Source: Periconia sp. R9002
Taxonomy: Eukaryota > Ascomycota > Dothideomycetes > Pleosporales > Periconiaceae
Assembly (NCBI GenBank): GCA_023627715.1
Contig: JAMAHW010000128.1
Location: forward strand, 1 to 64,000
DNA length: 64,000 nucleotides
Reading direction: 5' to 3'
This document shows, in pieces, positions 23,491 to 34,997 of the stretch. The position numbers and the translations under genes are program-made. A model generated the notes under the pieces. It saw only the letters and a program-made list of their open reading frames with translations, ran no database searches and was not told the DNA's origin. Every line of letters begins with the position of its first letter. Within the stretch, counting starts at the first letter, position 1.

Positions 23491-25280
23491 ATGCTTTCCG
23501 AAATCGTAGTGACTCTCGAGCCAAAGCTCACCGTCTTATTCTTTGTTTCAATCGCTTTCACTTGGAGAGCCTACGCTGCAATCTATCAACATGTTAATCG
23601 GCCGGTAAATATCCAACACAACGAACTGCCTTGTTCCATCATACTCACAACTACAGCGAAACATGCTTATATCCGGCAAAACTGTTCTCTTCGGTCAGTG
23701 GCTCAGCGCATTCGACTTTGTCTACCAAGGTGCCCACACAATCGTGCGCGCCTATTCCAAAGGCTTCAACCGTTCATTCGCTATCCCGGCCCTTTCCAAT
23801 TACCAAGTCCTCGTATCATCCCCTGAAGATGTCCAGAAACTTGCCTCTGCGCCAGAAGAAGTACTCTCATTTCGCAAAGCGTTGTTTGATCGCCTTTTTT
23901 TCACTTACAGTAAGTCTTACGTTCCATTGTTGAGAAAGCGGCGTTCTTAAATTAAGTCCAAAACAGCGATGGGAGGGTTCACGCCAAACCATATCGACCC
24001 GCACAACAGCATCCCCGTACGCGTATTCAAGGTTTTGGCGAGAGAGAGCCTTCCGAACTTGAGCGCTCCAATTGCAAGAAGCGTCGAAAAAGTATTCGAT
24101 GAACAATTCGTTGCTGGTGCGAAAGATGGCAATCCAGAAGATTTCACAAGTGTGATGAAACTTCACATCCTTTCAGGCACCTTGGTAGCAAGAATGAACA
24201 ACGAGCTCCTTTTCGGCGAAGATTTGGCTTCTGATCCCTCATTCGAAATGGACTCTATCAAATATGGCTGGGACAGCGCTTACGCCATGGAGATATTTCG
24301 TCAGATTCCTACCTGTATCGTGCCTGTATTTGCGAAAATCTACATGACTTGGAGCGGCGCCATGTATCGCGTGACGGCACGCGTGCAAACCCTTGTTTAT
24401 GAGAGACTTCGTTGCAAAGAGAGCGTTTTCCAGGATCAAAAGGTAGGAAACACACGAAGCCATTTGGATGCTGTCGACTGGGTCATCTCTTGCAGTCATA
24501 CCCTGGAGCAAGCAGGACCTCTGCGGATCACTCAACAGATGATGGCTTTGTTGTTTGCATCCACGCATCAGATGCAAATGGCTATCACTTGGGCAATTGT
24601 AGATCTGTGTCTCCACCCAGAATACGTTGTCCTGCTCCGTTCAGAGATTGATGAAGCTTGGAAGACCGAGGGAGGCGATCCATATAACCGACTTCGATTG
24701 ATGGAATGTTTTCTGAGGGAGTCATCGAGATTGAATCCGCTAGACAGCCGTGAGTTTGGTTTCATTTCGTCATTGAACTACCTCTTTTACTTCAGCTCCA
24801 CGGGAAGCTCCCAGAGCTTTCTTTAGACCTAGAGAAACGAGAACAGCCCGACTGATCACAGATGTAGTTAACATGCAGCGCAAAGCCTTGGTCACAGTCC
24901 GTTTCTCAAACAACGCAATCGTTCCAGCAGGGAATTTGGTCGCTATACCCCAACGCGAAATCATGCGTGACCCGGCACGCTTTCAAAACCCTGAAAACTT
25001 CGATCCGTATCGTTTCGCACCCAAAAAGTCTTCTACTGAGGCCGTAGCAAGATATACAGATGTAAACTGGGACTACACCTTTTGGGGATCCCCACATCTG
25101 CCATGTCCAGGGAGGTGGTATGCAAGCTATGCGATGAAGCATGTACTAGTTCATTTGCTAAATACCTACGACTTTGAGTTGCTAGATCTGAATCAGAAGA
25201 GAGATTTTGTTTGGACGACTGCGTGGATCCCGAGGAGCAAGATAGCTATTAACGTTAGAAAGAGGGAGACAAGCGTATAG
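23491..25280 (+). CDS. Cytochrome P450 monooxygenase (third)
   Basis: Exons 23491-23604, 23657-23909, 23967-24749 and 24868-25280 give 520 residues. The membrane anchor is VLFFVSIAFTW. The ExxR is ESSR within LRESSRL, followed by the family's PLDSLNMQRKAL block, which only appears if the last intron runs to the AG at 24867; a nearer AG at 24796 also keeps the frame but inserts 24 residues. The heme loop is WGSPHLPCPGRW. The Gly four residues before the Cys is replaced by Pro, and the usual Arg by His, which is unusual and might affect heme binding. The I helix (FASTHQMQMAITWA) lacks AGxDTT, as in several fungal P450 families. Confidence 0.88.
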
Positions 25281-26863
25281 AGCTTAATTTGTCTACTCTC
25301 ACTCTTTTAGAATATATTTATTTATCCATTAACCCCCTTAGTTCTGTCCTCTTTTTACTTATACAGTATAAAACAATTCTAAAAACATACTTAGATACTT
25401 TTCTTAATACTAACACGATTTTTTAGTACTCCATTCTCTATAGAGTGCCAGTGTTCAAAGGTCCATGTCGCTTTTTCCAAGTTCGCCCTTGGGATAATAC
25501 GCACATTGACTAGCTTTTTCGGCGGAGCAAGCTGCAACAACATATTCTTACCATGTCGTCCCTGCTCTTGCAAAAACGTGCCTGCCGACAATACATCGTC
25601 ACGAGCATAGTGAACAACTGCAGCAATTTCCAATCATTGCAAAAGCGCGTCCTAAGCAAAGTGTATTTGTGTAGGACATGATTAGTTGCGCTGATTTCCT
25701 GCTCAATTAGAAACAAACTATGATTTTTGGGTTGTGGATCAGGTGGGAGGCATTCTTCGAAGCGCCGCGCAAGTTTGGAGGAACGGCCCGCGAACCTGCG
25801 TGAGGGCGTCCGGTTCAGGAACCATTGCGCATGCATGTTTCGCTGCTTTAGTCCGTCTATCACATGCATCTCTCGGCCCCCCAGATTGTTGACTGAGTCC
25901 GACAATACTTGCATTTGGTGATGTGGTGATGGTTACGTCGAACAACAACTGTGCCTCACAGCTGTGCCTCCCCCTCACTTTTAGCCAATCTTATACTTAC
26001 GGTTAAATTTGAAGACCCACATTAACCTTCGCAGGTTTGATGCCCAACTACTGGCGAATGCATATTGCTGGAGAAGGTGCCATTGTACTTGTCATGGTTT
26101 TTCAGTTGCCTTTTTCATTTGCCTTTCTGCACGTCCATCTTCCCTGCTGTTTGGCCTGATTACTGTGCCACAGGAACCCTGACCGCAGGAAAAGAGGGTA
26201 TTGAAATGACGATCACATGGAACACAGCAGCTATCCTACTAATAGCTGCAACTGGTGGATGCATGCAGTCATAATTTCATTGCAGTCGGCCGAGTGTTGC
26301 CTCTTCTCCGAGCTTGCGTTTGGGGGCTGTACATTCCCACCCCAGGGAAACCTCAGAATCAAAAGCCCTGTCGTGATAGATGCGATACTTGGGTCATAAC
26401 CTGCCAGCTGAACAATCACAATCATATGCATTGCATGCGGACACCGACAAGGCAACCCAGGTACGACGAGCTATAGTAATTACGGCGTCAGTATCTGAAC
26501 CCCAGTTTGTTCACGAGCCAACGATGACATCACAATGTACCGTGAACTCATTTATGACTTTAATTCCATTGAGACTGGGTTTGGAGCATCGCCTGTTCTT
26601 GTTGTCTTTTTGTCTAGTGTAAGATTTTCTTTCGTCATCTAATTCTTGTGCTATACCGCTACTCCACGGTTTTTTCACAATGTCCTCAGCGACTTCAAAT
26701 GCAAACGTGATCGACAATAAATCCCTTTTTTGCTGGGCTTAGGTTGATTATCTACGGAGCTTTGTATATTTCCACTCATTATTTTACTTTGCTCCTCAAG
26801 TATTAATCGCTAGCTTTGCGATTGGTTTTCGTCCCGTTCCGATTTAACTTGCGACTGATTCTT
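25281..26863. other. Intergenic with small unassigned frames
   Basis: The minus-strand frames at 25391-25633 and 25510-25914 have protein-like stretches but no motif I know, and overlap each other in different frames. They may be traces of a lost gene. The rest (26000-26800) shows nothing. Confidence 0.4.
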
Positions 26864-28010
26864 ATGCTGTTGGTAATACTCCGCTATTGTTGCATTGTAC
26901 GCAATGGCGGCTATTATCTGCATTGTTTATGGATCACTCCACTATCAGGGTTATCCAACGGTGTCACTTTGCAATATATATATCTGGGAATCATATGATC
27001 CTGCGAATTTGATACCAAGTCAGTGAAAGTCTTGCGTCTGAAATAAGCCTCCATTTTGAATAGCACATCATTCCTATTTCAACGGTTATACTTTGGGCTC
27101 TTCAGTACGTTTTCGTTCAGAAAGGTGAATACACCGTACGAGGTCAAGAACACTCCACAATTCCATCAAGGAGTAGCTCCGTCTAGGGCAGAGTTTCTTC
27201 AGCACCACGCCATGAAAGTGCTCATTTGCGGGCATATCTTAGACGTCTCGTGCCAACTTCCTCCCCCACCGGACCCCACGAGGGTATTTTCTCCAGAACG
27301 AATTCGATTCTTGTGGCGATACGATGAAGTTTCAGGAGAGGAGATAATAGTCTGTATCATAGGATTGCTGCTCTACTGGGGCATCTTGTTTCCCGTTCTG
27401 CAAGGATTCTTCAGCGTTGTAGCAATCCTGGCTGTAGGCTTTGGCTTGAGCGACGTTAGGAATTGGAAATCTCTCTTCTGGTCGCCGCAATGCAACGAGT
27501 CTAAGATGGTTCTGGGGGTAAGCTTAATCCAACCACCATTTTTGATCACCGCTGATCTGTTTTTGATTTAGGAGAGTTTGGCACCAATCATTGCGTGACG
27601 CGCTGTACAGACCAGCGTCATTTTTGAGTCACAACGTCCTACTATTACCTTCAGGAGTTACATCTCAATACACGAAACTTGTACTTGAATTTTTCATTCC
27701 AGGATTAATGCATGCTTTTGCCGAAGCTTCGACGGGTCTTGATTTGCAAAATGGTGGCGCCGTCCGTTTCCTCTATACACAAAGTTTTGGTATCCTTGTC
27801 GAAGATACTCTCAATGTCATGTTGTCGTATTTTCACTTCTTGAATAATTCTAGATTTGATCTCGTCCGGAATCTTCTGAGTTATTTATGGGTGGGATGTT
27901 TCCTGGCATGGTTCACCCCCGCGTGGTTCTATCCTGATGCCATTCGAACAAATGCACGACCCGAATATGAGAAACTTGTAGAACACTTTGGGCCCTCCGA
28001 CATATTCGAT
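26864..28010 (+). pseudogene. MBOAT (wax-synthase type) O-acyltransferase, probably damaged
   Basis: The layout matches fungal membrane acetyltransferases of the wax-synthase/AusQ kind. A poorly defined N-terminal hydrophobic exon (about 26864-26990) is followed by FQRLYFGLFSTFSF and VNTPYEVKN from about 27048, hydrophobic helices, DVRNWKSLF and then VWHQSLR containing the conserved His-Gln. FFIPGLMHAF carries the second family His. The strong GT donor at 27518 joins out of frame to the only workable acceptor region (27570s); a weak donor at 27500 would restore the frame. The C terminus does not end normally: the frame runs straight into HET-like sequence at about 28010. A role acetylating the cluster product is inference; activity is doubtful. 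Confidence 0.62.
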
Positions 28011-29342
28011 GGTTCTATAGCATTGTTCTACGGCCTTGAATACTGGAATCGAGTATGGACACTACATGAGAGGCTTCTAGGAACGGACGTTTTGCTTATA
28101 TTCGGGAACAACTTGTTTCCCTACTCTTTGTTAGAATCATTTCATATCTTGCTCTTAGACATGCGAGCTTGGAGCAAACGATGTAGACCCATCGAGGAGG
28201 GAATTGACATATTCTGACAAGCTCTGGAAATTTTTCGGCCGTTTCCGTGGTTGGGAGAACATAACGATCCTGAATATTGACGCTAGGATCCTGGCACTGC
28301 TGCGTTCAAGCACGTTGAACAATGAAGGGAAAGCCCTCTCGCCCTTGGAATTGACGACACGCTTCCACGTCACGAATCCTATGGATAAGATTTATGGCCT
28401 CTCGAGTCTTGTCAACGTAAGCGTAGAGGTCGTCTACTCCACGACCAGCGCTATCGTGTACGATCGTTTCGCAATCAGCGTAGCGCCAAATCCAAGGTAA
28501 ATCAAAGCTCCTCGAATATGCAACCGTTAGTAGAGAAAAGTTTCGAGCATCATCGTGGGTCCCAGACTGGCATATAGTGACAGAACTATTAGACGAAGGC
28601 GGGATATCTTGGATAGGGTTTCGCAGGAGATACCATGCCAATCGAAATTTTCCATCGTTGAAATCTCTCCTTCGTGTCTCGGATCAAACACTGCAGCTTA
28701 GCGGTATAAAGATCGACACAATCTCCCAAATTCAACAAGAGCTGGAAGACGACGCCTCCGCGAGCATAAATTTCCTCCTAGGCACAACCTCCACTGAACG
28801 CGTATTCGACGAATACGTTCTCCAGCCTCCAAAGCATCACACATACGGGAAATCGAACATTGCGCTCTCGCTAGCAGCCTTAAGAACCTTTTACGGCAAC
28901 ACAGATTTCCACGACACGCACGCTTACAACTTCGGCCATCTGCACCTTTCGAGCCCTGGTTTCACGAAGCAATTAGTTGGTGTTCTCGCCGCTATGTTCA
29001 ATAAAAATGAAACAACAGAATGGGAAGGTGAGGAGCAGTTTCGAGCCCGTTATGGGGTAAACTGCTAGCAGGCAGGAAACTTTGGAAGACTGGAATCATA
29101 TTTTTGACTTGAAAAGAATTGAGCAGTGTACCAGATATGCGCTATTAAATGAAATTTCGTCATCAGAAGCTTACTTGGATGGATTGATGGTGATTGGCAT
29201 TGATAATGGGAGTTTTAACGCGTTTCGGACCGGAGGAGGTTATATAGGATATGCGCAAAGAGGGATAGAAGAGGGGGACGCCGTCGTTGTTGTTGGTTCG
29301 TCGAGCATCCCGCTGGTGCTGAGAAGGGTAGAAGGGAGTTAG
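28011..29342 (+). pseudogene. HET-domain (heterokaryon incompatibility) protein fragment, frameshifted
   Basis: Several HET-family landmarks occur in the right order: YWNRVWTLHERLL near 28040, a TNPMDKIYGL block near 28376 (usual DPRDKIYALLGL), SSWVPDW near 28552, and the C-terminal GGYIGYAQRGIEEGDAVVVV with PLVLRRVEG up to 29342. They lie in at least three frames, and I could not join them by introns without breaking one. The N-terminal third of the HET domain is missing and replaced by the MBOAT gene. HET proteins trigger fungal cell death in non-self recognition. This copy is read as non-functional. Confidence 0.72.
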
Positions 29343-29739
29343 AGATTTGCGAGTCTTTGATTCGTGCTTGGAGCTATAGACGGGGACGCGGCAGGGATGG
29401 TAAGCACTGGCGAGGGAGTGGTTAAGATGTTTTGATATCCACTAGTGCTGTATAGGGAGAGACCTTGTCTGGCTCCTAACTAAGTCAAACCTTCCCCCGA
29501 TGGCTGGCCACCCAACAGATAATAATTAAGCTCCACGGCTGATATCCCATGCCTTTAGAAGTTAAACAAGTAAGTGTTGTTAAGCCTAAGTTCGTACTAC
29601 AAAGGTATCATTATTTAGATGGCTGTTCTAACTTAACTAGCGAGAATGTATACTACTCTTGGAGAGCCGCTGCTGGATTTATGTACCCTTATCCATACTC
29701 TAGCAGTATTCCCCTAGTTCCCTATTTACATATCATTAC

Positions 29740-30210
29740 CTGCATTTCGATCCTATGGCAGAAGTGCAGCTTACGACATGTCTTGAGCCAGGTGAATTAG
29801 CAAAGATGGCCGGCAAGCACTACGTTGCCGCAACCCAGCAGCCACGGTGGCATTCGGACAAAAAGTTCTCTCATCTTTTGCAGTCGTGAATGATCATCTT
29901 TCAGGAAGGGCGGAAGCCTCAGCGGCATCGCAGGCTAGTCTGCCTGCGATCACGTCAGCCATGGACACTGCAATTCGAGCCGGGTTATATAATCAGGCTG
30001 TGCAAACAGTGACCACAGCAATTGTGGAGAGAACCGCGGCTCTGCTGTTTAGATCTCAGAATGGAATTAACGCTTCTAGATCTGTTGCGCACTATGGCGT
30101 TGACAGTGTTGTTGCAGTCGAGCTCAGGGATTGGTTCACAGTCCTTTTCCAAGACACGGTTCCGCTTTTGATGATACTAGATGAACGCATAAGTATATTG
30201 CAACTCGGAG
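29740..30210 (+). pseudogene. Relic of the C-terminal ACP end of a highly reducing polyketide synthase
   Basis: From about 29770 a linker reads QPRWHSDKKFSHL, similar to the region between ketoreductase and ACP, and then a TGA. A second frame from 29850 reads an ACP: AHYGVDSVVAVELRDWF, whose Ser is the phosphopantetheine site and whose ELRDWF helix is typical of fungal HR-PKS. No ketosynthase, acyltransferase or ketoreductase sequence is present in the preceding kilobases, which hold the HET fragment. So only the last 150 or so residues of what should be a 2,400-residue enzyme remain, in two frames. A/T-rich DNA follows. Confidence 0.72.
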
Positions 30211-30516
30211 AAACCATTGTAGAGGAAAGGGGGGTTTATTTTAAGTTAGTATAGTTTTAGTATAATAGAGAACGGGTTAGGACTAGTAAAAAAGATAGAG
30301 GTGTAAAAGTATAAGAAAGAAAAAGTTAAGTTCAGAAGGCTATGGAGTGCTCTAATATTGAAAAACATCAACTTGCTAGTTTGCGGGGGCATGTATTTGC
30401 CTTGTATCATAATGTTTAATATATGTACTCATAAGAACGCTATCCAAGTCTATCATGATATGCATACCAGCTGTAGGAAAATATGTATCCAAAATAGAAG
30501 TGATCAAACAAGATTT

Positions 30517-31556
30517 TTAGACTGAGTTGGGCAAGATGACATCCCACTTGCAAGGCTCCAGATACGCAAATTCCAATGCCGCGGCAGCATAACTATCTGC
30601 GTTGTAAATCGGGCTCCACAAGGGCTTGTACTTTGAGTTGTCCGCATTGTACTCATCCCAAAGCTGCTTAAGCTTCCGGGCCGCTTTCCAGGGATCCATG
30701 TCCTTGTATTTCGCACGGTCATCGTCGCCACCCTTCTCGTAGATATCGATCGTGCCAGAGGTGCTATAGCCATCGGGGTCGGGGAAGGCTTCGAGTCCAG
30801 CCCTCTGACCAACGGTGTGCAGATGTGTCATTTCGTGGAAAATTGTCAGACCTGCAATTTCGAAGAAGGGGAATTCTTCGTTAGGCTGGCACCAGCCGTT
30901 GCGACTGTCGTCGAATTTCTTGGTTTGGAAGTCGTTCTTGGTGCGTGGCTCGGAGTTGCGGAAAAAGCGATCGCAGAGAACCATCTTGAATGCGACGTTA
31001 ACATTTGTATGGCATTTGATACCTCTAAGGAGGGCTGACTTACAACTGAGTGATCAGGCCTCGCGTTCGTGCCAGCTAGAGTGGATCCACTGCATGTTTG
31101 AGGGTCCTCACTGTTACCACAGCGAACGTCGATGAAGTAGCCCTGACCGCCGTCGTTGTCATCCACTGGAAGGCGGCTGTTATAGATAACCTGCATCATT
31201 TTCTTGACTTGGTCCTTGTCCGCGTCGGCGAAATAATGCTTGTACCTTAGCACAAAGTTAGACCCCAGACTCTTAACTGGTAGTTCCTGATATTTTACTT
31301 ACGCAGAGCTCTCTGTGAAAGCGTTTCCGCTGTTGTCATGGCGGATCTGTGTCTGGTATGCCATTTGCGATGCGTCTGTGAAGGCTCTTTCTGCCTTTGC
31401 TTTCATGTTTTCTCCGCCATCAGGGCCAGGCCTATCGCAACTGCTGTGGTATTGCGCTGTGCGCCCATAGAGGGTATGTTTAGGGGCTTCGAGAGGTGCA
31501 GCAGTAGCAATCGTTGCTCCAGCGAGCACGACAAGTGATACTTGAGTGAAGTACAT
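30517..31556 (-). CDS. Secreted M35-type (aspzincin) zinc metalloprotease
   Basis: Three exons (31556-31303, 31245-31044, 30984-30517) join in frame for 307 residues. The N terminus is a signal peptide (VVLAGATIATAA) with likely cleavage near residue 20. Zinc is bound by HEMTH in exon 3, with a downstream Asp-rich stretch (DPDGY) near the third-ligand region. Cys residues in CDRPG, VRCGN, QTCSG, VLCDRFF, GWCQP and EPCKW may form disulfides. M35/deuterolysin-like enzymes are secreted peptidases, some Lys-specific; a nutrient or host-protein role is inference. It is intact, with GT-AG introns. Confidence 0.88.
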
Positions 31557-31855
31557 GATGTAGTAGCCTGTTTGAAAGGCTATGGAGTTGAAAAGAATAG
31601 TACGTGCTAGTGTTGATAAAGAAGAGAGATTGGAAGTTCCTGCTATTGAAAGACCTCTATGGTGTTCGTGGTAGCCTTTTTATACAAGTTCACAGTACCT
31701 GAATGATCTCCTTCCAGTAGAAGTGTAGCTGGGCGATTAGGGAAGCCCTCTCGTTGGATCGGTCTATTCCAAGACTTGTCCAACATCGTGGCCTGATCTG
31801 GCTGTGTCTCCATCGCCAGTGAGCGATTTCGAACGAAGGATAAGGGCTGTGGTGG
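31557..31855. promoter_or_regulatory. Upstream region of the M35 protease
   Basis: This is the likely promoter and 5' UTR of the minus-strand protease, directly followed by a duplicated segment. No defined element recognised. Confidence 0.4.
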
Positions 31856-32178
31856 AGCCAAATGTAAGCAAATGACGAAGATGAAAGACAAGATGGGGCC
31901 AAGAAAGGGCAATATGGGTATTATGAGAGGTAATGCGAATGTTCGAAACACCATGCTTGGGGTCTAGTAAGCCGCTGACTAGATCATAAGGCGCACTCAG
32001 CGCAGCGGTGGAGGCGAAGCTTTGCCCCAAATGTAAGCAAATGACGAAGATGAAAGACAAGATGGGGCCAGGAAAGAGCCATATGGGTATTTTGAGAGGT
32101 AATGCGAATGTTTGAAACACCATGCTTGGGGTCTAGTAAGCCACTGACTAGATCATAAGCCGCACTCGGTGCAGCGGA
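31856..32178. repeat. Direct duplication, about 150 bp unit, two copies
   Basis: Copy 1 at about 31856-32008 and copy 2 at about 32029-32178 both run from CAAATGTAAGCAAATGACGA to GCAGCGG, including ATGACGAAGATGAAAGACAA and CCATGCTTGGGGTCTAGTAA, with about 93% identity. The period is 172-173 bp. It lies 300-620 bp upstream of the protease start, so it could affect its regulation. Minus-strand frames in both copies are similar only because of the duplication. Confidence 0.88.
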
Positions 32179-33044
32179 ACCACTACCCAGATGTAGACGG
32201 AGGATGAAACAATTCTTACCAAGTTACAACTGGCGCTGACGGTAGTCGAATCGAGGTTAATCCCCTTACAGTAAGTTTTTCCAGGCCTCCAGTAAAGATC
32301 AAGGTATGGTAAGTCGCATCGACGATGGGATTCGATCTCATGTTTCTTAAATGATCATACGAAGACGAAAACATACCACATTTGCGTCATTCTGGTCGTA
32401 AGAGGCATACAGGATGAAGGTGTAGGCCATTTCGCAAGGAATAGGATGACGGATCGTCGGAGCATCTCAGCCCTTAAGAACACTGTACCTAGGTAGTTGA
32501 ATCAGCTTATAGCAGTTGCACGTGTGTACCTGCCCCCTCGCAGGTTGTAGACCAGATTGAGGGGCAAATGGGATGTTCGAAGTCCTCTTCAGGCTTCAGG
32601 CTATGCTTCGTGTATGTTTGAACCTAAGCAGACGAGTTCTTGAGACCTTCCGATGGTCAAGTCATTCTTCGGTGCTTTTTGCGCATCTGAATATGGGCAT
32701 GTGATCAGGATCGAGAAACTGAAAATCGTAGAATTCCGGAACAGTACTAAGATAGAACAGAGACGGGGGCGTAAAGATGTGGGGGCGGGGTTGAACCTCC
32801 GCGATCCAGCAGTTAGGTGGGTGTAATACCTGTGACGTCATGCCAGGCACCAGCCTCGGACCCAATTCATCGCCGACAGGTTGAGTCAAGTGATCGAGGT
32901 TTAGACTGCACGTGGATAAAGGTTAGAGAAATACGGCCCCCGACCCTCAGCTTCTCGACCTTGCCCTCTGCAGTCTTGAATTCTTGCAACCCACGGCAGT
33001 GCATTCTCAGTCTCCTACTACAACACCATATCAAATAGTTTCAT
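32179..33044. other. Intergenic between protease and hypothetical gene
   Basis: About 870 bp without a supported ORF. It contains the promoter of the gene at 33045. Nothing else seen. Confidence 0.5.
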
Positions 33045-33911
33045 ATGTCGCCTCAAAACCACGGAGTTGAGCTCTGCCTCAAGTTCAACTTCTGTCCACC
33101 AGCCACTCTCTCAATCTCTAACCCCTCGGCATCACCTTTGAAGCTGATCGCCACCATCCACCAAGCCTCCTCGGTCTTCCCAGATAGACCCGTTACTATC
33201 TTGACCAAGTACTCATGTCTCGACACTACGCCTCGTGAGGATGCATTCCGCAAGGGCGATATGCACTCACCGGAACTCGCATTTTCTTCCACCCGACAAG
33301 TAGATGGTTCTGCAAAAGTGCTTAACCTCCGACCCACAAAGCGCATTACGTTCCACCGGATATCAGGCGACCCAGATCTTGCCAAACGCCCTGAGGATCC
33401 CGATACCCCTGGTTTCACTTTCATCACAATTCCTCCGGTAGGAAAAGGTTCTGTACAAGTTGAGTGGGAGCTCTCTGCTGAACGGCTTATGTCGAGTCTC
33501 GGCGACGACTCAACCTCGCTCCAAGAAAAGCTTGAACATTTTCTACGAGTCGGCGACACTTACCATGTCTGGCCCGGCGATCTTTCGATTCGATGGTGGA
33601 CATTTGGCTCCTTGGAAGACCCGGAAGGCTTGAAAGGCAAGAAAATCTCGCGCTTCAGCTTTTCTGACGATCTGGGGTTAGATAGGGAAAAGGGAGCAGA
33701 TGAAAGCGAAGAGGCTGTTAGTAAGATGCAGGATCTTGTTGATTTGCATAACGTGAACAAGTTGTCTTCGAGAAGCGCCGTGGAAGGAGAAGAGAAGCCG
33801 GATATTAAGAAGATGAGGGGGGAAGGGTGGGTATTCGGAGAACCGCCAGGACTGTTGAAGATGATCGCGCAAGACGAAGACAAAGTAGCGACTTTCAAGA
33901 TCGTAGAGTAA
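33045..33911 (+). CDS. Conserved-looking fungal hypothetical protein, 288 aa
   Basis: Single exon of 288 codons with balanced codon use and a clear ATG. Its N-terminal half looks beta-rich (ELCLKFNF, KLIATIHQ, PVTILTKYS), then comes VQVEWELS, then an aromatic-rich YHVWPGDLSIRWWTFG block. The C terminus is charged. No signal peptide, membrane helix or catalytic motif is visible, and I do not recognise the family. The length and lack of internal stops over 867 nt argue it is real. Confidence 0.7.
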   Translation: MSPQNHGVELCLKFNFCPPATLSISNPSASPLKLIATIHQASSVFPDRPVTILTKYSCLDTTPREDAFRKGDMHSPELAFSSTRQVDGSAKVLNLRPTKRITFHRISGDPDLAKRPEDPDTPGFTFITIPPVGKGSVQVEWELSAERLMSSLGDDSTSLQEKLEHFLRVGDTYHVWPGDLSIRWWTFGSLEDPEGLKGKKISRFSFSDDLGLDREKGADESEEAVSKMQDLVDLHNVNKLSSRSAVEGEEKPDIKKMRGEGWVFGEPPGLLKMIAQDEDKVATFKIVE

Positions 33912-34997
33912 GGCGGTTGGCTCGTTAGGCAAGTCCGTCAACAGTGCATTAAGACAATATACCTAAGCCATGCATACTTCGTTCTTAATCACGCGCTACT
34001 TGAGATCTAATTTGCGGAAGAGTGACAGTTCATTCCAGGCACCAGCAGACGATACCATCTTTTTGGCGTGCAGTACTTTTCCAATCTAGATTCTTTCATT
34101 TTGAGGCTGTACAAACTGCCCGGTTCCCTATTGAGACAGGAAATGTAAGGCTTAGCGAAAGAGAACAAGAAACGTGGGCAGAAGTAAGTCTTTTCCTTAG
34201 GTTACTTAGAATCTGGGATAAACCTTGAAATGTTGTACCATATCCGAGACCCACTTGCGTGGAACCCTTATACCAGTCACTCGCTACGATAGCTCGTGGG
34301 TCATTTTTTTTTTTGTCGAGATCGGGGAGTTCTCTGCCGACTTTAGGCACCAGTGAAGCCAAATCAGAAGCGTGTTCAGTCCAATCACCGCCGGACACAG
34401 ATGATACGTTGAACTGATACCAGTCGAGCGAATAAGCAGAGACATGAAGCGTTGTTAATGGCTCTATTCCGACCTCGTCATGCGGTATTTGTAGCGCAGA
34501 CTAGAGCGATCATTGATACGTTTTGAAGCTTACATACAAAGTCCTTGGAATTCCTGTCGAGATGTTGTGACTGCTTCGACTGACAGAGCTACGTATCGAG
34601 CTCCAGGAAATACGACATCAGGTAGTAACTGAGTAACTGATGCTCGCTCAACCAAGGCACATCCCTAATACGTAGTATATTACGCCACGATCGGCTGCTT
34701 TTCGAGGAATCCGGCTGCGTGATTTCTAGAAGATCATGATGCAAGTACTTGCGCTATTTGATCTCGTGGAAGATGCGACTCTCGTGGTGAATGGGTGGGC
34801 TGTAGTTATACGGATATGGGGAAAATTGGACGAGTACCTGATGCCATCTTGCTATAACAGAATTGCTGTCTGATGTTTCCCAAATATTAACTGCAGCGAG
34901 ATCAACAGAATAGTTTGCACAAAAAAGGTCACCAGGTTACATTTACGTAGCATCAAATACTAGGTTACAGGCTCTGTCCTATCTAAGCCCAGCCCTC
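33912..34997. other. Intergenic, 1.1 kb
   Basis: 3' regions of two converging genes. Short chance frames only; a run of T at about 34307-34315. Nothing else seen. Confidence 0.5.

Noticed and set aside
31643..32123. Similar 103- and 119-codon minus-strand frames suggesting a protein family
   Set aside because: Similarity is explained entirely by the 150-bp DNA duplication; no start context or motif.
33053..33941. Minus-strand frames of 87-168 codons
   Set aside because: They are antisense to the 288-codon gene, which has a better start and continuous frame.
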